From Chthonobacter rhizosphaerae (GTDB taxonomy: Bacteria > Pseudomonadota > Alphaproteobacteria > Rhizobiales > Pleomorphomonadaceae), in the NCBI RefSeq assembly GCF_013839525.1, contig NZ_JACDIS010000003.1:124001-188000 (forward strand): DNA of 64,000 nt. The letters are read 5' to 3'. The position numbers were made by a program, and so were the translations under genes. Below the pieces are notes generated by a model that was given only the letters and a program-made list of their open reading frames with translations, was not told the origin of the DNA and ran no database searches. Below are positions 16,576-25,737 of this stretch, piece after piece (position 1 is the first letter of the stretch; each line of letters begins with the position of its first letter).

Positions 16576-17219
16576 GAGTTTGCTCACCAATCAAGATCAG
16601 CTGCGGCAAGACGGCAACACAGTTCTTCTCACGCAGCCTCATGTAATTCTTTTCACCATTATGGGTTTCGAACGAGTTATCGATCGTTCTAATTCAGTCT
16701 CAGGTTCTATGCAGGATGCATTACGTCTTTTTGAGACGGTTCTGTCATGATCGGATGCGCGTCGCCCCTTGCGATGTAGCGACGCCCAGCCGCTTTGATC
16801 GGTCGATATCTCAGGATTCACCGGATGATTCACACTCATCTGGGCGTTTCTATCCATTAATAAGCTATGAACAACTCGGCATATTTTGCCGGGAGGAAAG
16901 GCTCGTGCAAGTTTGGGACAGCCACGATCGACGGCTTCGCCCGCCGGCGGGAGGCGATGCCGGGGCGGCGAGGCGAGTCGGGTTGTGGGCGGGCGCACGC
17001 CGACGCCGTCGCGACGGCGGACGTCGGCCGCCGCGTCGCGGCCGGGAGGACGTTCGTCGGGACGGATTTCGTCGACCGCGTCGGGTAAGCGGCGCGGTGC
17101 CACCTGCCGCGCCACGCGGGTCGCCACACGGACCGATTGCGCGGCCCCCGGGGAACCGGCGCCGCGCGGCGACCGTCCGCGGCGGTGACGTCAGGCGGCC
17201 CGCGTCGTCGGGGATGCCG
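16576..17219. other. Gene-poor region with low-GC core
   Basis: Bases about 16576-16880 are strikingly AT-richer than the rest of the window, then the sequence returns to very high GC. I find no convincing gene. A 72-codon minus-strand frame (16857-16639) has no ribosome site, and a plus-strand frame from the GTG at 16905, which does follow GGGAGGA, is Arg-rich without a recognisable domain. The AT-rich core may hold the minC promoter and possibly an RNA or remnant. Confidence 0.4.
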
Positions 17220-18530
17220 TCAGGCGGCGTCGCCGAGGCGGACCCTGTCGTCCTCGTCCGCCTTGGCCGGACCCACTAGGCCGGACGGGGTCTGCATCTG
17301 CGGATGCTCCTCGGCGACCGGATTCGGGGTGATCGGGCCACCCACCGGAGCGGTGGAGTAGACGTCGAAGCCTTCCTTCTCCGCGCCGGCGGCGGGGCTG
17401 CGCACCGCGAGGCGCAGAACGATGAAGGCGATCAGCGAAGCCTGGGCCGCCCCCATGAACAGGAAGAGATATTCCGGCCCGGCCCGGTCCATCAGCGCGG
17501 CCGCGATGATCGGCCCGAACACCGAGCCGACGCCGTTCGCCAGGAGCACGCCCGCCGCCATCTCCACGTAGGACGACCGGTCGGCGCGGTCGTAGGCGTG
17601 GGCGGCGGCGATCGAATAGCCGGTGAGGGTCGTCATGCCGAAGGCGAGGCTCATGGCCATCAGGCCCGTGGTGCCGAGCGGCAGGAACGCCAGGAGAGCG
17701 CACACGGCCGCCGCCGCCGCCATCACGCCCGCCAGCACCTTGCGCCGGTCGGCGAGGTCGGACAGGCGGCCGATCGGCCACTGCATCACCGCGCCGCCGA
17801 TCACCGCGATGCTCATGAAGATGGCCGCCTCGTCCACCGAAAGCCCGCGCGCGGTGGCGAACACGGTGCCGAGCGACCAGAAGGCGCCGTTTGCCATGCC
17901 GATGAGGAGCGCGCCCATCAGGCCGACCGGCGCCATGCGGTAGAGGCGCATCGGCCGGAACTGCACGAGCGCGATCGGCGCCGGCTGGGCCGAGCGCGTC
18001 ATCGACACCGGCACGACGGCGGTGGACACGAGGATGGACGCGATGGCGAACAGCGTGAACGCCCCGATCGGCGCCGTCGTCACCAGCATCTGGCCGGCCG
18101 TGATCGTGACGAAGTTCACGATGATGTAGGCGCTCATGATGAAGCCGCGGTTCTCGTTCGTGGCGCGGTCGTTCAGCCAGCTCTCCACGATGAGATAGAT
18201 GCCCGCCAGCGCGAAGCCGGTGACGCCGCGCAACACGATCCACAGCACCGGGTCGACGATCAGCGGATGGAACAGCACCACCGCGGACGCCGCCGCCACC
18301 AGCGCCGTGAACGCCCGGATGTGGCCGGCGCGCAGGATCAGGTAGGGGCCGACCAGGCAGCCGAGCACGAAGCCGGCATAGTAGCCCGACCCCATCAGGC
18401 CGATCTCCAGCGCGGTGAAGCCCTCCAAGCCGGCGCGAAGCGGCGCGAGCGTGGTCAGCAGGCCGTTGCCGGCCAACAGGAAGGCGATGCCGAAAAGGAG
18501 GGACGCGACGGGCGCGAGGGTTTTGGCCAC
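17220..18530 (-). CDS. MFS transporter (YcaD-like)
   Basis: A 436-residue major facilitator with twelve predicted hydrophobic segments between residues 1 and about 385 and a hydrophilic C-terminal tail of about 50 residues rich in Pro, Asp and Glu. Typical motifs include GYYAGFVLGCLVGPYLILR after helix 2 and GRLSDLADRRKV after helix 8. It is probably a proton-driven exporter or importer; the substrate is unknown. The start is GTG, since the family begins with this short segment and no ATG lies in frame close upstream; the ribosome site is weak. Confidence 0.88.
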   Translation of the reverse strand: MAKTLAPVASLLFGIAFLLAGNGLLTTLAPLRAGLEGFTALEIGLMGSGYYAGFVLGCLVGPYLILRAGHIRAFTALVAAASAVVLFHPLIVDPVLWIVLRGVTGFALAGIYLIVESWLNDRATNENRGFIMSAYIIVNFVTITAGQMLVTTAPIGAFTLFAIASILVSTAVVPVSMTRSAQPAPIALVQFRPMRLYRMAPVGLMGALLIGMANGAFWSLGTVFATARGLSVDEAAIFMSIAVIGGAVMQWPIGRLSDLADRRKVLAGVMAAAAAVCALLAFLPLGTTGLMAMSLAFGMTTLTGYSIAAAHAYDRADRSSYVEMAAGVLLANGVGSVFGPIIAAALMDRAGPEYLFLFMGAAQASLIAFIVLRLAVRSPAAGAEKEGFDVYSTAPVGGPITPNPVAEEHPQMQTPSGLVGPAKADEDDRVRLGDAA

Positions 18531-18693
18531 GATGAACAGTCCGGGGACGGGTGCTTGGAGGTCATCCCCCCTTCCCGCTTAAAGGAGACTGAATTGTGGC
18601 GCATGCTGATGACACGATCGGAACGACGCGCGCGTGTCGCATCGTTCCGGCCGGTGTGGCGGGAATGACTCGCCCGCCCGATCGCAGCGCCGT

Positions 18694-18903
18694 TCAGGGC
18701 CGGGTGCGCTCCGTGGTGCGGGCTCCCGGACGGCCGGCGCGCTTGGTGCGGCTGCCGGTCCGGCTGCGCGCCTCGTAGACCGCGCTGCCGGACAGCACGA
18801 CGCCGGTCTCGGCCGGCGGCGGAGGCGGCGCCAGCCGGGGCGCGGCGAGCGCGGTCTCGGCCGCAATGGCGGTGGCGATCAGAAACCCGGTCACGATCTT
18901 CAT
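18694..18903 (-). CDS. Small secreted basic protein
   Basis: A 69-residue product with a clear signal peptide (MKIVTGFLIATAIAAETALA, cleavage after about residue 20), then a Pro-rich segment, then SGSAVYEARSRTGSR and an Arg/Thr-rich basic tail. The predicted mature protein is about 49 residues, probably periplasmic or DNA/envelope-associated. AGGG precedes the ATG. I recognise no family. It lies upstream of the MFS gene on the same strand, with 163 bp between. Confidence 0.55.
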   Translation of the reverse strand: MKIVTGFLIATAIAAETALAAPRLAPPPPPAETGVVLSGSAVYEARSRTGSRTKRAGRPGARTTERTRP

Positions 18904-19029
18904 GGGTCTGCCCTCTGCAGCGACGTCCCGCGCGTCGGCCCAAGCCGGCGCGTTGACGTCATCCTATGTCGGATACCGCAAACGAAGCGTGAGTTGAATC
19001 GGGAAAAGACCGCCGACCGCCAGGATGCG

Positions 19030-19743
19030 CTACAGAGCGTTCCGAATGTCCGTCAAGGACCGTTTCTGCAACCCGTCCTCGTCGAAATTGTCCGGCGACA
19101 GCCAAGCCTCGAAGGCCGCCTTCGCCCGTGGCCACTCGTGGTCCAGGATCGAGTACCAGGCGGTGTCGCGGTTGCGGCCCTTCACCACCACGGCCTGCCG
19201 GAACAGGCCCTCGAAGGTGAAGCCCAGCCGCTCGGCCGCCCGCTTGGAGGCGGCGTTGAGGTCGTTGCACTTCCACTCGTAGCGCCGGTAGCCGAGGTCG
19301 TCGAAGACGCGCGCCATCATCAGGTACATGGCCTCGGTCGCCGCCGGCGTCTGCTGGAGGAGCGGCGACCAGGCGATCCAGCCCACCTCGACCACGCCGT
19401 TGGCCGGATCGATCCTCAGATAGCTGCAGGTCCCGACCGGCTTGCCGGTCACGCTCTCGACCACGGCGAAGAACTGCGGATCCTCGCTCGCCTCCGCCGC
19501 CTCCGCCCAGGCGGCATACTCCGCCTCCGACGCCCATGGCCCGTTCGGCATCCACGTCCACATCCGCCCGTCCCCGTCGAGCGCCTGCGCCGCATAGAGG
19601 TCCGCCGCGTGCTCGCGGGCCGAGAGCGGCACCACCGCGCAGAACCGCCCCGTCATGGCGGTCCGCGGCGGCCTTGCCCGCGGCGTCCAGTTGCGCACGA
19701 TGGGTCCGATGGGATCGCCGAGCGGTGTGAGGTCGTGGGTCAT
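19030..19743 (-). CDS. GNAT-family N-acetyltransferase (RimJ/RimL-like)
   Basis: A 237-residue acetyltransferase of the RimJ/RimL-like branch. It has LRIDPANGVVEVGWIAWSP for strand 4, then TEAMYLMMARVFDDLGYRR, with the terminal LNAASKRAAERLGFTFEG segment typical of acetyl-CoA-binding GNAT proteins acting on protein N-termini or amines. The start at 19743 gives MTHDLTPLGDPIGP, matching the usual opening of this branch. The acceptor is unknown. Family C repeats follow upstream of it. Confidence 0.9.
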   Translation of the reverse strand: MTHDLTPLGDPIGPIVRNWTPRARPPRTAMTGRFCAVVPLSAREHAADLYAAQALDGDGRMWTWMPNGPWASEAEYAAWAEAAEASEDPQFFAVVESVTGKPVGTCSYLRIDPANGVVEVGWIAWSPLLQQTPAATEAMYLMMARVFDDLGYRRYEWKCNDLNAASKRAAERLGFTFEGLFRQAVVVKGRNRDTAWYSILDHEWPRAKAAFEAWLSPDNFDEDGLQKRSLTDIRNAL

Positions 19744-19962
19744 GGGGCCTTGGGGATGGGTTGGCGGGTGCCGATCTATACCACGGGGCCGACAGGGCCC
19801 GAGGAGCCGAAACGGAAAAGGTCCTTCGCATCCACCGCGTTCAAAGCCGCCGCGCCCGCTCCCGCCGCCCCGCGCACGCGGACCCGCGCACTCGCCTGCC
19901 AGACCGCACGGTGCCACTCGCCGGCCCTACGGCGAACCGCCACCGATATACCCCGCCGGAAC

Positions 19963-20064
19963 CGTCACCCCGGCGAAAGCCGGGGCCCAACCAACGGCGC
20001 GATCGGTCGCGCCGGAGCCACGCCCGGACCGGTCGGCTGGGTCCCGGCTTTCGCCGGGATGACG
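19963..20064. repeat. Family C inverted repeat pair
   Basis: CGTCACCCCGGCGAAAGCCG on the left (from 19963) is mirrored by CGGCTTTCGCCGGGATGACG on the right (ending 20064), so the 102-bp unit can form a long hairpin. The same short sequence recurs at 47555-47714 and throughout 53832-54620. This is the GTCATCCCGGCGAAAGCCGG type of intergenic repeat widespread in alphaproteobacteria. It fills much of the 357-bp gap between the GNAT gene and dxs; nothing else is seen there. Confidence 0.8.
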
Positions 20065-20100
20065 TGCGCTGCAGACGCGCCGCCCCGTCGCCCACCCCGC

Positions 20101-22017
20101 TCACGCCAGGCCGGCCGCTTCCACCTCGCCCCGGCCGAGCGCCTGGAAGACCGTCGTGACGATGCCCTTGGCGTCGAGACCCGCCCGGGCGTAGAGCAGG
20201 TCCGGCTTGTCGTGGTCCAGGTAGACGTCCGGGAACACCATCGGGCGCACTTTCAGGCCGCGGTCGAGCAGGCCGTCCTCGGCGAGGGCGTGGAGCACGT
20301 AGGAGCCGAAGCCGCCCACGGAGCCCTCCTCGATCGTCACCAGCACCTCGTGCTCGCGGGCCAGCCGGCGGACGAGGTCGCGGTCGAGCGGCTTGGCGAA
20401 GCGCGCGTCGGCGACCGTGGTCGAGAGGCCGAAGCTGTCCAGTTCCTCGGCGGCCTTCAGGGCCTCGCCCAGACGGGCGCCGAACGACAGGATGGCCACT
20501 TTCGTGCCTTCCTTCAGCACCCGGCCGCGGCCGATCTCCAGCACCTGCCCGCGTTCCGGCATCTCCACCCCGCGGCCGTCGCCGCGCGGATAGCGGAAGG
20601 CGATCGGTCCGGCGTCGTGGGCGGCGGCGGTCGCCACCATGTGCTTCAGCTCCGCCTCGTCGCCGGCCGCCATGATCACCATGCCGGGCAGGCAGCCGAG
20701 GAAAGCGACGTCGAACGAGCCGGCGTGGGTCGGCCCGTCGGCGCCCACGAAGCCGGCCCGGTCGATCGGGAAGCGCACCGGCAGGCCCTGCAGGGCCACG
20801 TCGTGCACCACCTGGTCGTAGGCGCGCTGCAGGAAGGTGGAGTAGATGGCGCAGAAGGGCTTCAGCCCCTCGCAGGCCAGCCCCGCCGCGAAGGTCACCG
20901 CGTGCTGCTCGGCGATGCCCACGTCGAAGGTGCGCTTCGGGAAGGCCTCGCCGAAGAGGTCGAGCCCGGTGCCGGACGGCATCGCGGCGGTGATGGCCAC
21001 CACCCGGTCGTCCTCCCTGGCCTCCTGGATCAGGCTTTCGGCGAACACGCGGGTGTAGCTCGGCGCGTTCGACTTCGGCTTCACCTGGGTGCCGGTCACC
21101 ACGTCGAACTTGTTGACGCCGTGGTACTTGTCGGCCGCCGCCTCGGCCGGGGCGTAGCCCTTGCCCTTCTGGGTGACCACGTGGAGGAGGATCGGCCCGC
21201 GCTCCGCGTTCGCCACGTTGCGCAGCACCGGCAGCAGGTGGTCGAGGTTGTGTCCGTCGATCGGCCCCACGTAGTAGAAGCCCAGTTCCTCGAACAGGGT
21301 GCCGCCGGCCAGGAAGCCGCGGGCGTATTCCTCGGCGAGCTTGGCCTTCTCGCGCAGCGGCCGCGGCAGGGCGCCGGCCAGCTGCTTCATGGCCTCGCGC
21401 AGGGACCGGTAGGTCCGCCCCGAGACGAGCCGCGCCAGATAGGCGCTCATGGCCCCGGTCGGCGGGGCGATCGACATGTCGTTGTCGTTGAGGATGACGA
21501 CGAGCCGCGAGCGCAGATGCCCGGCGTTGTTCATGGCCTCGTAGGCCATGCCGGCCGACATGGCGCCGTCGCCGATCACCGCCACCACCCGGTTGTCGCC
21601 GCCCTTGATGTCGCGGGCGGCCGCCATGCCGAGAGCCGCCGAGATCGAGGTCGACGAGTGGGCCGTGCCGAACGGGTCGTACTCGCTCTCCACCCGGCGG
21701 GTGAAGCCCGAAAGGCCGCCGCCCTGGCGAAGGGTGCGGATGCGGTCGCGCCGTTCGGTGAGGATCTTGTGCGGATAGGCCTGGTGGCCCACGTCCCAGA
21801 TCAGCCGGTCGTGCGGCGTGTCGAACACCGCGTGCAGCGCCACGGTGAGTTCCACCACGCCGAGGCCGGCGCCGAGGTGGCCGCCCGTGATCGACACCGC
21901 GTCGATCATCTCGGCCCGCACCTCGTCGGCCAGCTGCCTCAGCTCGGCGGGGGTGAGGCGCTTCAGGTCCGCCGGCGACGAGACGGTGTCGAGAAGGGGG
22001 GTCGAGGGCCTGGTCAA
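20101..22017 (-). CDS. dxs: 1-deoxy-D-xylulose-5-phosphate synthase
   Basis: A 638-residue thiamine-diphosphate enzyme, the expected length. It has the N-terminal [16 protein letters not shown], the segment [16 protein letters not shown], the TPP motif [16 protein letters not shown], and the transketolase-like pyrimidine domain with [17 protein letters not shown]. It condenses pyruvate and glyceraldehyde 3-phosphate into DXP, the first MEP-pathway step for isoprenoids and also a precursor for thiamine and pyridoxal. The start is TTG at 22017: the family N-terminus begins here and AGGA lies 9-10 nt upstream. It follows xseB, as in many alphaproteobacteria. Confidence 0.97.
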   Translation of the reverse strand: MTRPSTPLLDTVSSPADLKRLTPAELRQLADEVRAEMIDAVSITGGHLGAGLGVVELTVALHAVFDTPHDRLIWDVGHQAYPHKILTERRDRIRTLRQGGGLSGFTRRVESEYDPFGTAHSSTSISAALGMAAARDIKGGDNRVVAVIGDGAMSAGMAYEAMNNAGHLRSRLVVILNDNDMSIAPPTGAMSAYLARLVSGRTYRSLREAMKQLAGALPRPLREKAKLAEEYARGFLAGGTLFEELGFYYVGPIDGHNLDHLLPVLRNVANAERGPILLHVVTQKGKGYAPAEAAADKYHGVNKFDVVTGTQVKPKSNAPSYTRVFAESLIQEAREDDRVVAITAAMPSGTGLDLFGEAFPKRTFDVGIAEQHAVTFAAGLACEGLKPFCAIYSTFLQRAYDQVVHDVALQGLPVRFPIDRAGFVGADGPTHAGSFDVAFLGCLPGMVIMAAGDEAELKHMVATAAAHDAGPIAFRYPRGDGRGVEMPERGQVLEIGRGRVLKEGTKVAILSFGARLGEALKAAEELDSFGLSTTVADARFAKPLDRDLVRRLAREHEVLVTIEEGSVGGFGSYVLHALAEDGLLDRGLKVRPMVFPDVYLDHDKPDLLYARAGLDAKGIVTTVFQALGRGEVEAAGLA

Positions 22018-22181
22018 AGGATGTGTCCTGACGGCGGATGGCTCAGGGGTGGTGAAGGCATTAGCAGTCCACCGCCCCTGGAGCAAACGGCGCGCCGCCG
22101 CATGGAAACGGTCGCGGCGCGGATTGGATCCGAAACGTCCGGCGAACCCGGCCTCGGGCCGGCGGGTGCCGGGCGCGGACG

Positions 22182-22430
22182 TCAGCCGACGTCGAGGGGC
22201 TCGGTGCCGGCCGCCCGGCCGTCGCCGCCCACGCGGATCTTCTCCACCTTGGCCTCGGCGGCCTTCAGGAGCGCGTCGCAATGGGCCCTGAGCGCGTCAC
22301 CGCGCTCGTAGATGGAGATGGACTCCTCCAGCGGCACCTGGCCCTGCTCGAGCCGGGCCACGATGCCCTCCAGTTCCTTCAGGGCCTGCTCGAACGTGAG
22401 CGTGCCGACGGGCGGGGCGGACTGGGTCAT
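22182..22430 (-). CDS. xseB: Exodeoxyribonuclease VII small subunit
   Basis: An 82-residue XseB with the signature [30 protein letters not shown] and [13 protein letters not shown], forming two helices. It assembles with XseA into the single-strand exonuclease of repair. The ATG at 22430 is preceded by GAAAGG; an upstream in-frame ATG at 22448 is less well placed. It lies 164 bp upstream of dxs and 17 bp downstream of pdxH, so pdxH-xseB-dxs may be co-transcribed. The xseA gene is not in the window. Confidence 0.95.
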   Translation of the reverse strand: MTQSAPPVGTLTFEQALKELEGIVARLEQGQVPLEESISIYERGDALRAHCDALLKAAEAKVEKIRVGGDGRAAGTEPLDVG

Positions 22431-22447
22431 GGAAAGCCTTTCAGTCA

Positions 22448-23062
22448 TCAAGGGTAGAGCCGCGCCTTCGACCACGAGCCGTCGTCGGCCCGGGTGAACA
22501 CGACGCGGTCATGCAGGCGGAAGGCGCCGTCCTGCCAGAATTCGATCGAGACCGGCTTCAGCCGGAAGCCGGACCAGTGCGGCGGCCGCGGGATCTCGCC
22601 GAACGGATGGCGGGCGGCCACCTCGGCCACCGCCCTCTCCAGGGCGAACCGGCTTTCCAGCGGCCTCGATTGCTTCGAAGCCCACGCGCCGATCCGGCTC
22701 TGCCGGGGACGGGACGCGTAGTATTCGTCCGCCTCCGCGTCGGACACGATCTCCACGGGTCCGCGGATGCGGATCTGGCGTCGGCGGCTCTTCCAGTGGA
22801 ACAGCAGCGCCGCCTTGCGCGAGGCGAGGAGTTCCGTGCCCTTGCGGCTCTCGAAATTCGTGTAGAAGACGAACCCGGCGGGATCATGGCCCTTCAGGAG
22901 CACCATCCGGACGTTCGGCAGGCCGGTCTCGTCCACGGTGGCGAGCGCCATCGCGTTCGGGTCGTTGGGCTCGGTCTCGGCCGCTTCGGCGAACCACCGC
23001 TCGAACAGCGCATAGGGCTCCTCGGCGAGGGTGAAGTCGGGCGCGGCCTCGGTCTGGCTCAT
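22448..23062 (-). CDS. pdxH: Pyridoxamine 5'-phosphate oxidase
   Basis: A 204-residue PNPOx. It has the [15 protein letters not shown] opening, [18 protein letters not shown], the FMN-contacting [25 protein letters not shown], and a C-terminal [12 protein letters not shown] region with RLHDR, the substrate-binding Arg and His. It oxidises PNP or PMP to pyridoxal 5'-phosphate, the vitamin B6 cofactor. It is divergent from the dnaJ-like gene across a 322-bp gap that holds three phased palindromes. The position just upstream of xseB-dxs links two genes of the DXP-PLP branch. Confidence 0.97.
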   Translation of the reverse strand: MSQTEAAPDFTLAEEPYALFERWFAEAAETEPNDPNAMALATVDETGLPNVRMVLLKGHDPAGFVFYTNFESRKGTELLASRKAALLFHWKSRRRQIRIRGPVEIVSDAEADEYYASRPRQSRIGAWASKQSRPLESRFALERAVAEVAARHPFGEIPRPPHWSGFRLKPVSIEFWQDGAFRLHDRVVFTRADDGSWSKARLYP

Positions 23063-23269
23063 GAGGTTCCCTTGAAGACGCGGGATGAAACCGGAACTCC
23101 GTGATATAGTCGCTGCGGGCGCGCGTGGAAACACCCGCCGGCCGAGCGTAAGCTGAAGCGCTCGATTCGTCGCTGCGCGCCGTTGCCCGACCGGCCCCGC
23201 CGCCGGCCATTCGGACTTCTGCGGAGGTGGCGGGATCTTTATCGCGCCGCCGTTCGACACCACATTGAT

Positions 23270-23317
23270 GGACAACTGTCTCACGGTGGACAACTGTCCC
23301 AGGGTGGACAACTGTCC
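23270..23317. promoter_or_regulatory. Three phased GGACA-N2-TGTCC palindromes
   Basis: GGACAACTGTCT (23270), GGACAACTGTCC (23288) and GGACAACTGTCC (23306) repeat every 18 bp. Each is a dyad GGACA-AC-TGTCC; the first has one mismatch. They lie in the divergent pdxH/dnaJ gap, 68-115 bp before the dnaJ ATG, where a repressor or activator array could act on either promoter. No regulator was recognised. The rest of the 322-bp gap shows no gene. Confidence 0.45.
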
Positions 23318-23384
23318 AAGGACATGGGCCGAGGGCGTCGGGGGGACGCGCCGGCTCTCCGTTTCCAAGAGGTTTTCTGTCACC

Positions 23385-24356
23385 ATGCGCGACCCGTACA
23401 CCGTCCTCGGCGTGCCGAAGTCCGCGTCCGAGGCCGATGTGAAGAAGGCCTTCCGCAAGCTGGCCAAGCAGTATCATCCGGACGCCAACGCCAACGACCC
23501 GGCGCTGAAGGAGAAGTTCAACGAGGTGAACTCGGCCTACGAGATCCTGGGCGACAGCGAGAAGCGCGCCCAGTTCGACCGTGGCGAGATCGGCCCGGAC
23601 GGCAAGCCCCGGTTCCAGGGGTTCGAAGGCTTCGGCGGCGGCGGGTTCCGCGGTCGCGGGGCCGACCCGAGGGCGACCGACGACATCCTCAACGAGATCT
23701 TCGGCGACGCCTTCGCGGGTTTCGCGCGCTCCGGCGCGGCCGGCGGCCAGGCCCGCGGCCGTCGCCGGGCGGGTCCGGATCCGTTCGAGTTCGCGTCCGC
23801 CGGCGGGGCGGCGGGCGGTGCCCGCCCGGGCCTCGGCAAGGGCACGGACGTGATGGTCACCGCCAGGGTCCGCCTGGAGGACATGGTGGAGACCGGCAAG
23901 GTGCGCGTCACCCTGCCCTCCGGCAAGGCGCTGGACGTGAAGGTGCCGGCCGGGTTCGAGCCCGGCGCGCAGATGCGCCTGAAGGGCCAGGGCGGCGACG
24001 GCGATCCGGCGGGCGACGCCATCGTGATCCTCACCTTCGAGCCGCATCCCCTGTTCCGGCCGGAAGGCGTGAACCTGCGCCTCGACCTGCCGGTCAGCCT
24101 GGACGAGGCCGTTCTCGGCGGCCGCATCCGGGTGCCCACCCTGGAAGGCACTGTGGAGATGACGCTGCCGGCCGGGACCACCGGCGCGAAGGCGCTCCGG
24201 CTGAGGGGCAAGGGCCTGCCCGACAAGGCCGGCGGCCGCGGCGACCTCTACGTGACCCCGCGCATCGTGCTGCCCGACGGCGCGGACGCGGGCCTCGAAC
24301 AGCTGATGCGGCGCTGGCGCGAGATGAAGCCCTACAATCCGCGCGACACGCTCTGA
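23385..24356 (+). CDS. DnaJ/CbpA-like co-chaperone
   Basis: A 323-residue type B J-protein. The J-domain is at residues 1-70 with [19 protein letters not shown] and the HPD motif in KQYHPDAN. A Gly/Phe-rich linker ([14 protein letters not shown]) follows, then two client-binding beta domains with [29 protein letters not shown] and [11 protein letters not shown]. There is no zinc-finger cysteine cluster, so it is a CbpA-like partner of DnaK rather than classical DnaJ. The ATG at 23385 fits the J-domain start. It is divergent from pdxH, an order common in Hyphomicrobiales. Confidence 0.93.
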   Translation: MRDPYTVLGVPKSASEADVKKAFRKLAKQYHPDANANDPALKEKFNEVNSAYEILGDSEKRAQFDRGEIGPDGKPRFQGFEGFGGGGFRGRGADPRATDDILNEIFGDAFAGFARSGAAGGQARGRRRAGPDPFEFASAGGAAGGARPGLGKGTDVMVTARVRLEDMVETGKVRVTLPSGKALDVKVPAGFEPGAQMRLKGQGGDGDPAGDAIVILTFEPHPLFRPEGVNLRLDLPVSLDEAVLGGRIRVPTLEGTVEMTLPAGTTGAKALRLRGKGLPDKAGGRGDLYVTPRIVLPDGADAGLEQLMRRWREMKPYNPRDTL

Positions 24357-24372
24357 CCGTGGGGACGGCCGC

Positions 24373-25137
24373 ATGCTGAAACCGCTGCCGCCGAAGCCCG
24401 CCCGCGCGGCGGGCGCCGCCCGGGAGTTCTCCGTCTTCGCCCTCGTGGTGCTCGTGGAGGCGGTGCTGGCGCGCCGGTTCGACCTCATCGACACGCCGAC
24501 CCTCTTCGCCACCCTGGCGGGCGTGCTGGTGCTGGCGCTCGGCGGCCTCGTCGCCTCGGCCATCGCGTTCGGCGACATCTGGCGGCGCGGCGCCCCGGGC
24601 TTCGGCCGCGCGGCTGTCGCCTTCGTGGCGGCCGTGCTGGCGCTCACGCCCTTCGCCGGGGTCGCCCTCGCGGTCGGCGTCTATCCGGAGCTGACCGAGG
24701 TCTCCACCGACCGCACCAGCCCGCCGCCCTTCCTCACCGACCCGAGCCGGAAGGCGGCCGGCGCCCTCGACCCGGCCGAGGCGGCGCGCCTGCAGGCGGA
24801 CGCCTACCCGGACCTGGTCGGCCGGCGGCTGCCCCTCTCCACCGTGGAAGCGCAGGGCCTTGTCCACCTCACGGCGACGGAGCTCGGCTGGGTGATCGTG
24901 GCCGAGCAGGAACCCGCCACCGAGGCCGACGCCGGCTTCCTGGAGGCCGAGGCCCGCTCGCTGACCCTCGGCATCCCGGACGACGTGGCGATCCGCGTCT
25001 GGCCCGACGCCGGCGGCTCGCGCATCGACATCCGCTCCGCCTCCCGCATGGCCGTCCACGACCTCGGCGAAAACGCCCGCCACGTCCGAACCTTCCTCGC
25101 CACCATAGACGAGATCCTCACCCGCCCGGCGGATTGA
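24373..25137 (+). CDS. DUF1499 membrane protein
   Basis: A 254-residue protein. Two or three hydrophobic helices (about residues 19-38, 45-66 and 75-100) are followed by a DUF1499 domain: YPDLVGRRLPLSTVEAQ, VIVAEQEPATE, LGIPDDVAIRVWPDAGG and RIDIRSASRMAVHDLGENA. DUF1499 has no assigned activity; the arrangement suggests a soluble domain anchored in the inner membrane. It starts 16 bp after the dnaJ-like gene and is probably co-transcribed with it. Confidence 0.85.
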   Translation: MLKPLPPKPARAAGAAREFSVFALVVLVEAVLARRFDLIDTPTLFATLAGVLVLALGGLVASAIAFGDIWRRGAPGFGRAAVAFVAAVLALTPFAGVALAVGVYPELTEVSTDRTSPPPFLTDPSRKAAGALDPAEAARLQADAYPDLVGRRLPLSTVEAQGLVHLTATELGWVIVAEQEPATEADAGFLEAEARSLTLGIPDDVAIRVWPDAGGSRIDIRSASRMAVHDLGENARHVRTFLATIDEILTRPAD

Positions 25138-25156
25138 AAGGCAGGGCGGGAGAGCG

Positions 25157-25722
25157 GAGGCCGGAAGGGTTTGCGTTCGCCCTGGACAAGCGCGTTGTAA
25201 GGAGCCGATATGCTTCCCCTTAGGGGAAGGTGGCCCGAAGGGCCGGAAGGGGTTGTCTTCTGCCTGGACAAGCGCCTTGTCCAGGACAAGAAACGCGCCC
25301 CTTCCCCACCCCACAAACACAACCCCTCCCCCGGCTCCGCCGGACCCTCCCCTGAGGGGAGGGATTACACTTTCCCCTCAATCGGTTCGGCAATGCCGAC
25401 GCCGAGGAGACCCGCGTCTCCGGGCCGGTGGTGGCCCGAAGAGCCGGAAGAGATCATCTTCGGCCTGGCCAAGCGCCTTGTAGGGAGCAGATATCCTTCC
25501 CCTTAGGGGAAGGTGGCCCGAAGGGCCGGAAGGGGTTGTCTTCTGCCTGGACAAGCGCCTTGTCCAGGACAAGAAACGCGCCCTTCCCCACCCACAAACA
25601 CAACCCCTCCCCCGGCTCCGCCGGACCCTCCCCTGAGGGGAGGGATAACACTTTCCCTCAATCGGTGCGGCAAGCGAACGTCGAGGAGACCCGCGTCTCC
25701 GAGGCCGCCGCCACCCGGAGGA
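25157..25722. repeat. Tandem duplication of a 283-bp multi-hairpin unit
   Basis: Two copies, about 25157-25440 and 25441-25722, lie head to tail at an offset of 283 bp. Each has the family B palindrome CTTCCCCTTAGGGGAAG, then GGCCCGAAGGGCC, a perfect 10-bp hairpin CCTGGACAAG-CGC-CTTGTCCAGG (25263-25285 in copy 1), then CCCTCCCCTGAGGGGAGGG, and GGAGACCCGCGTCTCC. No gene is supported in this 600-bp gap. Confidence 0.85.
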
Positions 25723-25737
25723 GCGCATGGCTCCCCT

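Noticed and set aside
16639-16857. 72-codon minus-strand frame in the low-GC island
   Set aside because: Hydrophilic and not absurd as a protein, but it has no ribosome site and no recognisable family; left as a possible gene only.
16905-17279. Plus-strand frame from GTG after GGGAGGA
   Set aside because: The ribosome site is good, but the product is an Arg-rich low-complexity chain overlapping the MFS gene on the other strand.
18634-22311. A 1225-codon plus-strand open frame across the dxs region
   Set aside because: It is the antisense of dxs, xseB and GNAT genes, Arg/His-rich without domains, and exists because high GC removes stop codons.
23270-23317. Possible CRISPR remnant
   Set aside because: Units are 18 bp with near-identical linkers, so they are better read as a palindromic operator array or minisatellite.
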